A stretch of DNA of 44,939 nucleotides, taken from Myxosarcina sp. GA_180221_E-2-1-MAG-40_15. GTDB lineage: Bacteria > Cyanobacteriota > Cyanobacteriia > Cyanobacteriales > Xenococcaceae. Every line of letters begins with the position of its first letter. Within the stretch, counting starts at the first letter, position 1. A program made the translations under genes and the position numbers. This document shows positions 40,623 to 44,939 of the stretch, piece after piece. The notes under the pieces are model-generated. The model was not told where the DNA came from and made no database searches. It saw nothing but the letters and a program-made list of their open reading frames with translations. Location: positions 1 through 44,939 of the forward strand of contig JAIMKV010000040.1 of the NCBI GenBank assembly GCA_020692205.1, written 5' to 3'.

Positions 40623-42353
40623 ATGGTTGCATTCACAGATATTAATCAGAAGAGTAGATCTACCGCTAGATTAACTTTACAAACTGTCGAGATTGCCTCA
40701 GAAACCTTGGCAATTCGTTGTCTGGATTGGGATCGCAATCGCTTTGATATTGAATTTGGTTTACAAAACGGGACAACCTATAATTCTTTTATCATTCAAG
40801 GTGAAAAGCTAGCACTTGTTGATACTTCTCACGCTAAGTTTCGTCAGCTTTATCTGGAGTTATTAACAGGTTTAATCGATCCAGCTCAACTGGATTATTT
40901 AATTATCAGTCATACCGAACCAGATCATAGTGGTTTAGTTAAAGACATCTTGGCATTAGCACCCCAGGTTACAGTAGTTGGGGCAAAAGTGGCAATTCAG
41001 TTTTTAGCCAACATGGTGCATCAGCCTTTTCAACATCAGATCGTTAAAAACGGCGATCGCTTGGATTTGGGAAATAGGCATGAATTAGAATTCGTTTCTG
41101 CACCTAATTTACATTGGCCCGATACAATTTTTACTTACGATTACAAAACTCAAGTTTTATATACTTGCGATGCCTTTGGGATGCATTATTGTGATGAACC
41201 GACTTTTGATGAAGATTTGGAACTGATTGAGGCAGACTTTGAATATTACTATGACTGTCTTATGAAACCTAATGCCCGTTCGGTTTTAGCTGCGATCAAG
41301 CGGATGGGGAAACTAGAACTAGCAACCATCGCCACAGGACATGGCCCATTATTACAATATCATCGTGCTGAATTAGTCGATCGCTATCAACAGTGGAGTC
41401 AAGCACAAACCAAAACTGAAACTTTAGTCGCGCTATTCTATGCCGAAGATTATGGTTATAGTGATTATTTAGCCAGAGCGATCAAGCCTGGAATTACGAA
41501 AACAGGTGTCGCAGTAGAATTAGTTGATTGGAACAATACTGAACCGCAAGAAGTAAGAGAATTAGTCTCTCAAGCAGCAGGTTTAGTCATTGGCATGCCA
41601 CCCCAATCAGATAAAGAAGCTCAAGCTATTCTTAGTACTATACTGGCAGCCGCCCACGCTAAACAAGCGATCGCCCTATTTGAAGCAGGTGGCGGAGAAG
41701 ATGAACCAATTTATCCGCTACGCAATCAGTTTCAAGAAATTGGACTAACCGAGGTTTTTCCGCCCATTTTAGTCAAAAAAGCTCCCGATCGAGTTATTAA
41801 CCAAGTCTGTGATGAAGCTGGTACCGATTTAGGACAATGGTTAACCCGCGATCGCACTGTTAAACAAATGAAAGCCATTGATAACAGTTTAGAAAAAGCT
41901 CTAGGTAGAATCAGCAACGGCTTGTATATTATTACCGCCACCAAAGGCGAAATCAAGAGCGCGATGGTTGCCTCTTGGGTAATGCAAGCCAGCTTAACTC
42001 CTTTGGGAGTTGCGATCGCCGTGGCTAAAGATCGAGCGATTGAATCTTTCTTAAATATCGGCGATCGCTTTGTGTTGAATGTTTTAGAAGAAGGGAATTA
42101 TCAGCATTTAATTAGACATTTTCTCAAACGTTTTCCCCCTGGTGGCGATCGCTTTGCAGGAATTAAAACCGTACCTGCTAGCAATGGTTCACCAATTATT
42201 GCTGAATCTTTAGCTTATATTGAATGCGAAGTTAGCAATCGAATTGAGTGTAGCGATCACTGGATTGTTTATGGTATTGCGCAAGCTGGCAGAGTAGCCA
42301 AACTGGATGTCCTGACTGCCGTTCATCATCGCAAAGTTGGAAACCATTATTAA
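40623..42353 (+). CDS. flv4: Flavodiiron protein Flv4-like (canonical diiron ligands)
   Basis: Cyanobacterial class C flavodiiron protein, 576 residues, working as an electron sink on the acceptor side of photosystem II/plastoquinone. Parts in order: a metallo-beta-lactamase-like domain (about 1-250), a flavodoxin domain (about 255-400, ETLVALFYAEDYGYSDYL), and a flavin-reductase domain (about 415-576, ISNGLYIITATKGEIKSAMVASW). Diiron ligands are canonical: His97, Glu99, Asp101, His102 in SHTEPDHSG, a His in NLHWPDT, Asp in YTCDAFG, and His in TGHGPLL. That pattern marks Flv3/Flv4, and the operon with a PsiE-like gene and a second Flv identifies Flv4. AGGAG precedes the ATG. Confidence 0.93.
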   Translation: MVAFTDINQKSRSTARLTLQTVEIASETLAIRCLDWDRNRFDIEFGLQNGTTYNSFIIQGEKLALVDTSHAKFRQLYLELLTGLIDPAQLDYLIISHTEPDHSGLVKDILALAPQVTVVGAKVAIQFLANMVHQPFQHQIVKNGDRLDLGNRHELEFVSAPNLHWPDTIFTYDYKTQVLYTCDAFGMHYCDEPTFDEDLELIEADFEYYYDCLMKPNARSVLAAIKRMGKLELATIATGHGPLLQYHRAELVDRYQQWSQAQTKTETLVALFYAEDYGYSDYLARAIKPGITKTGVAVELVDWNNTEPQEVRELVSQAAGLVIGMPPQSDKEAQAILSTILAAAHAKQAIALFEAGGGEDEPIYPLRNQFQEIGLTEVFPPILVKKAPDRVINQVCDEAGTDLGQWLTRDRTVKQMKAIDNSLEKALGRISNGLYIITATKGEIKSAMVASWVMQASLTPLGVAIAVAKDRAIESFLNIGDRFVLNVLEEGNYQHLIRHFLKRFPPGGDRFAGIKTVPASNGSPIIAESLAYIECEVSNRIECSDHWIVYGIAQAGRVAKLDVLTAVHHRKVGNHY

Positions 42354-42477
42354 TTAGCTTTTAGCTTCACAAAACTTGTTTTTTGTCTTCCTTTATTAGA
42401 TATAGGGAAGTTGGGAAATTGGAAATTAAGCAAAAATTCTGTCAGTTTTCCCCTATACCCCAAATCTCATTGTCATC

Positions 42478-43008
42478 ATGCAAAAACTCATTAACTCTCC
42501 TCCAACCCCCTGGCACAAATTACTCAATAGCACTGGGGTAATTCAAATTTTGGAATTTATCCAAGACTTTATCATTATCTCTCTTTGTATTGGTTTATTT
42601 GGCTTTATGACGCTTCAGTTGCGAGAGATGTTTGTATCTCTGCTACCGCCTTTAAACTTTACTAGAGTCACGGCTGATATTTTGTTTGTACTGATTTTAG
42701 TGGAATTATTTCGCTTATTAATCATTTATTTACAAGAACGTCGCGTTTCTATTGGAGTTGCCGTAGAAGTTTCCATTGTTTCGGTGTTACGAGAAATTAT
42801 TGTTAAGGGAATTCTAGATATTCCCTGGAGTCAAGTATTAGCAACTTGTTCCTTTTTATTAGTTTTAGCAGTGTTATTGCTAGTCCGAGTGTGGCTACCA
42901 CCCACTTTTGAAGGTGTTGATCCAGAACAAAAAATATCCGAGAGATATAAACAAAAATCAGTAATTAGTAAGGTAGGGGCAATTCGCGATGCGAAGCGAG
43001 TCCTTTAG
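42478..43008 (+). CDS. Sll0218-like membrane protein of the flv4-2 operon (PsiE-like)
   Basis: Small membrane protein with about four hydrophobic helices (FIIISLCIGLFGFMTLQL, ADILFVLILVELFRLLIIYL, VSIVSVLREIIVKGIL, VLATCSFLLVLAVLLLVRVWL), matching the PsiE-type Sll0218 family between flv4 and flv2. In Synechocystis Sll0218 supports photosystem II assembly or stability. The last residues (VGAIRDAKRVL) are encoded inside repeat element E, and its CCTTTAG supplies the stop, so the native C-terminus has probably been replaced. It starts 124 bases after flv4 and is followed 55 bases later by the flv2 start. Confidence 0.85.
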   Translation: MQKLINSPPTPWHKLLNSTGVIQILEFIQDFIIISLCIGLFGFMTLQLREMFVSLLPPLNFTRVTADILFVLILVELFRLLIIYLQERRVSIGVAVEVSIVSVLREIIVKGILDIPWSQVLATCSFLLVLAVLLLVRVWLPPTFEGVDPEQKISERYKQKSVISKVGAIRDAKRVL

Positions 43009-43024
43009 GGCGAATCGCCCTTAC
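42973..43024. repeat. Palindromic element E
   Basis: A 52-bp member of the GTAGGGGC family with terminal inverted repeats (GTAGGGGCAATTCGC and GCGAATCGCCCTTAC) and the internal AGTCCTTTAGG also found in element B. It is flanked by TAATCAG-like heptamers and lies between the sll0218-like gene and flv2, supplying the stop of the former. Confidence 0.85.
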
Positions 43025-43063
43025 AGTAATCAGCAATTTATCAACAATCAAGCATTAAAAATC

Positions 43064-44803
43064 ATGACACAAGCAACTATTAATCCCACACCTGCCAAAC
43101 AAAGAGACGTTCAAGTAGCAAATATTGGCACAAACACTCAGGTATTGCGATCGCGTACTTGGGATAGATTAAAGTTTGAAGTTGAATATTCGCGTCAAAA
43201 AGGCACAACTTCTAATTCTTATCTCATTCAAGCCGATAAGTTAGCACTAATCGATCCGCCAGGACAATCTTTTACGCAAATTTATTTAGAAACCTTAGAA
43301 CAGCATCTCGATCTGGCAAAATTAGATTACATCATCTTACAGCACGTTAATCCCAATCGCTTGGCGACAATACAAGTCCTAGCGGGAAAAGCCACCCAAG
43401 CAACAATTATTTGCTCTAAACCAGCAGTTAAAGCCTTAGAAGCTGCATTAATATTTCCTCAATGGCGATCGCGAATTCAAGTAGTCAGAGATAATGATAC
43501 TTTAGACTTGGGACAAGGACATCAACTACAGTTTATTAGTGCGACTACTCCTCGTTGGGTAGATGGATTATGTACCTTCGATCCTCAGAGTAAAATTCTT
43601 TACACCGATAAGTTTTTTGGCTCGCATTTGTGTGATGAACCAATCTTTGATGACAACTGGAAACAGTTAGATTTAGACCGTCGTTTCTATTTTGACTGTC
43701 TTCACGCTGCTCAAACTAAACAGTTAGAGACTGCTTTAGTTAAATTTAAGGATTTTGACAGCAAAATCTATGCTCCTGCTCATGGTTCATTAGTTAAATA
43801 TAGTCTTAGTCGCTTTAGCTACGATTATCGTTCCTGGTGTCGAGAACAAAAAGTCCAAGAATTTAAGGTGGCTCTGCTTTACGCCTCTGCTTATGGCAAC
43901 ACTGCAACTTTGGCTCAGGCGATCGCTCAAGGCTTAATACAATCGGGAGTAGATGTAGAATCGATTAACTGCGAACTTGCTTCAACCGAAGAGATTACTC
44001 AAGCAATTCAAACTTGTGATGGTTTGATCATTGGTTCGCCGACATTAGGTGGTCATGCACCGACTCAAATTCAAACGGCATTGGGAATCGTTTTGGCTAA
44101 CGCTGCCAAAACTAAATTAGTCGGAGTATTTGGTTCTTATGGCTGGAGTGGTGAGGCGATCGATTTATTAGAAAACAAACTTAGAGACGCTCACTATAGC
44201 TTTGGATTTGAACCAATTCGCGTGCGTTTTAGTCCTACTGCTATTACTTTAGAAGACTGTCAACAAGCAGGTAGAGAATTTACTCAGAAATTGAAAAAAA
44301 CTAAAAGGCTACGTACTCCGCGTCAGGGAATTACAGAAACCCAAATTGATCGCACCGAACAAGCAGTTGGCAGAATTATTGGTTCGCTCTGTGTTTTAAC
44401 TACCTGTAACAATAATCAACATAGCGGTGTGCTGACTTCGTGGATATCCCAAGCAACCTTTAATCCTCCTGGGATCATGCTAGCCGTTGACCCAGCACAA
44501 AATAGTGATTTAATTAGAAATCCAGGGGATAAACTGGTGCTAAATATTCTCAATGAAGGTAGAAGCGTCCGACGCAATTTTTTATCTCAAAGTACTGATT
44601 CCTTTGACAACTTAACGACCAAAACCGCTACCAATGGCTGCTTAATTATTGAAGAGGCTTTGGCTTATTTAGAATGTACGGTTCAAAATAAGATTGAGTC
44701 TGGCGATCGCACTTTAATTTATGCGGTCATAGATCAAGGAGAAGTCTTGGAAAACCATGGTGTTACCGCGATTCAGCATCGTAAATCTGGCAGTCATTAT
44801 TAA
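43064..44803 (+). CDS. flv2: Flavodiiron protein Flv2-like (non-canonical ligands)
   Basis: Second flavodiiron protein of the operon, partner of Flv4 in a heterodimer. From ATG 43064 (MTQATINPTPAKQRDVQV) it has 579 residues with the same three domains as Flv4. The diiron site is altered: LQHVNPNRLAT gives His94, Asn96, Asn98 and Arg99 in place of H-x-E-x-D-H; the next His is Arg (TPRWVDG), and the Asp is Lys (YTDKFFG). Such neutral or basic replacements are typical of Flv1/Flv2. The longer frame from 42989 would add residues encoded by repeat element E and is rejected. Confidence 0.93.
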   Translation: MTQATINPTPAKQRDVQVANIGTNTQVLRSRTWDRLKFEVEYSRQKGTTSNSYLIQADKLALIDPPGQSFTQIYLETLEQHLDLAKLDYIILQHVNPNRLATIQVLAGKATQATIICSKPAVKALEAALIFPQWRSRIQVVRDNDTLDLGQGHQLQFISATTPRWVDGLCTFDPQSKILYTDKFFGSHLCDEPIFDDNWKQLDLDRRFYFDCLHAAQTKQLETALVKFKDFDSKIYAPAHGSLVKYSLSRFSYDYRSWCREQKVQEFKVALLYASAYGNTATLAQAIAQGLIQSGVDVESINCELASTEEITQAIQTCDGLIIGSPTLGGHAPTQIQTALGIVLANAAKTKLVGVFGSYGWSGEAIDLLENKLRDAHYSFGFEPIRVRFSPTAITLEDCQQAGREFTQKLKKTKRLRTPRQGITETQIDRTEQAVGRIIGSLCVLTTCNNNQHSGVLTSWISQATFNPPGIMLAVDPAQNSDLIRNPGDKLVLNILNEGRSVRRNFLSQSTDSFDNLTTKTATNGCLIIEEALAYLECTVQNKIESGDRTLIYAVIDQGEVLENHGVTAIQHRKSGSHY

Positions 44804-44867
44804 TATCGCCTGAGTTCGGGTTAAGCAGATTAAAGCGGGATAGCTAAAACCCTTGAGCTAAATGAAA

Positions 44868-44939
44868 GAGCGGATGAGGGGAATCGAACCCCACTAAGAA
44901 ACTCTGTTAACGCTATTGCGTTCTCTCAAACACTTACTC
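44868..44939 (-). tRNA. Partial tRNA-like 3' half at window edge
   Basis: Read on the - strand, GGGGTTCGATTCCCC forms a T arm with the B-box TTCGATTCC, followed by CATCCGC as the 3' acceptor strand (5' partner would be GCGGATG, as in many bacterial tRNA-Leu). AACGCAATAGCGTT upstream could be a long variable arm. The 5' half is outside the window. The base after the acceptor strand is T, and the outer T-stem pair is T/T, both unusual, so isoacceptor identity is open and a tRNA relic is possible. Confidence 0.5.

Noticed and set aside
42989-43063. Extended N-terminus of Flv2
   Set aside because: The added residues are encoded by repeat element E; ATG 43064 gives the normal Flv2 start.
44868-44939. 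Assignment of the terminal tRNA-like sequence as tRNA-Leu or tRNA-Ser
   Set aside because: The 5' half is missing, the discriminator would be T and the outer T-stem pair does not match, so the isoacceptor is left open.

Overview
The window is from a cyanobacterium. It carries psaC (photosystem I), ycf3 (photosystem I assembly), an sbtA/sbtB bicarbonate-uptake pair and a flv4-sll0218-flv2 type operon of flavodiiron proteins. The HIP1 octamer GCGATCGC recurs across most of the window, and several spacers hold heptanucleotide tandem repeats of the cyanobacterial STRR kind. A coccoid, possibly Pleurocapsales-like, beta-cyanobacterium would fit, but the genus is a guess.

Region 1 (1-14146, + strand) is an exopolysaccharide locus. 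It holds a WecG/TagA/CpsF glycosyltransferase cut by the window edge or damaged at its 5' end, four GT2 glycosyltransferases, a Wzx-type flippase, a Wzy/O-antigen-ligase-type membrane protein, two unrelated-looking PAPS sulfotransferases, an unrecognised probable alpha-helical-toroid protein, a Wzc-like chain-length/tyrosine-kinase protein, and an exported clan-A-like glycoside hydrolase. The two sulfotransferases suggest a sulfated polymer.

Region 2 (14195-27964, all - strand) is the most unusual part. It reads like a type II (aromatic) polyketide synthase operon with its own starter-unit supply. In transcription order it encodes an MTHFR-like protein, KS-alpha with an intact Cys-His-His, a KS-beta/chain-length factor whose Cys and first His are replaced, ACP, AcpS-type phosphopantetheinyl transferase, a benzoate-CoA-ligase-like enzyme, a cupin, an AhpD-like protein without CxxC, a PF04199-type cyclase, a TcmN-like aromatase/cyclase, a salicylate synthase, an alpha/beta hydrolase, a ketopantoate-reductase-like protein, a TPR protein and an MFS exporter. 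I infer that chorismate is turned into salicylate, activated by the ligase, extended with malonyl units by KS/CLF/ACP, and folded by the cyclases. No ketoreductase, oxygenase, methyltransferase or NRPS is visible. A fabD gene lies just beyond the divergent promoter region and could supply malonyl-ACP.

Region 3 (28461-37475) is mostly housekeeping: a stand-alone restriction-enzyme-type specificity domain, fabD, a NupC remnant, gatC, ycf3, an acetolactate-synthase-like enzyme, a membrane-anchored J-domain protein, psaC, an orphan sugar-ABC permease, trpS and a second MTHFR-like gene with canonical residues.

Region 4 (37652-44939) is an inorganic-carbon and photoprotection block: a bidirectional terminator, sbtB and sbtA (strikingly GC-rich, probably acquired, with a 33-bp tandem repeat inside sbtA), a small membrane protein, a long AT-rich spacer, and the flv4-sll0218-flv2 operon. 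The window ends in a partial tRNA-like sequence on the - strand.

Two kinds of small repeats recur in the spacers: heptanucleotide tandem tracts, and a GC-rich palindromic element with ends GTAGGGGCG...CGCCCCTAC. These elements often sit inside or beside the heptamer tracts, and several supply stop codons or protein ends to neighbouring genes.
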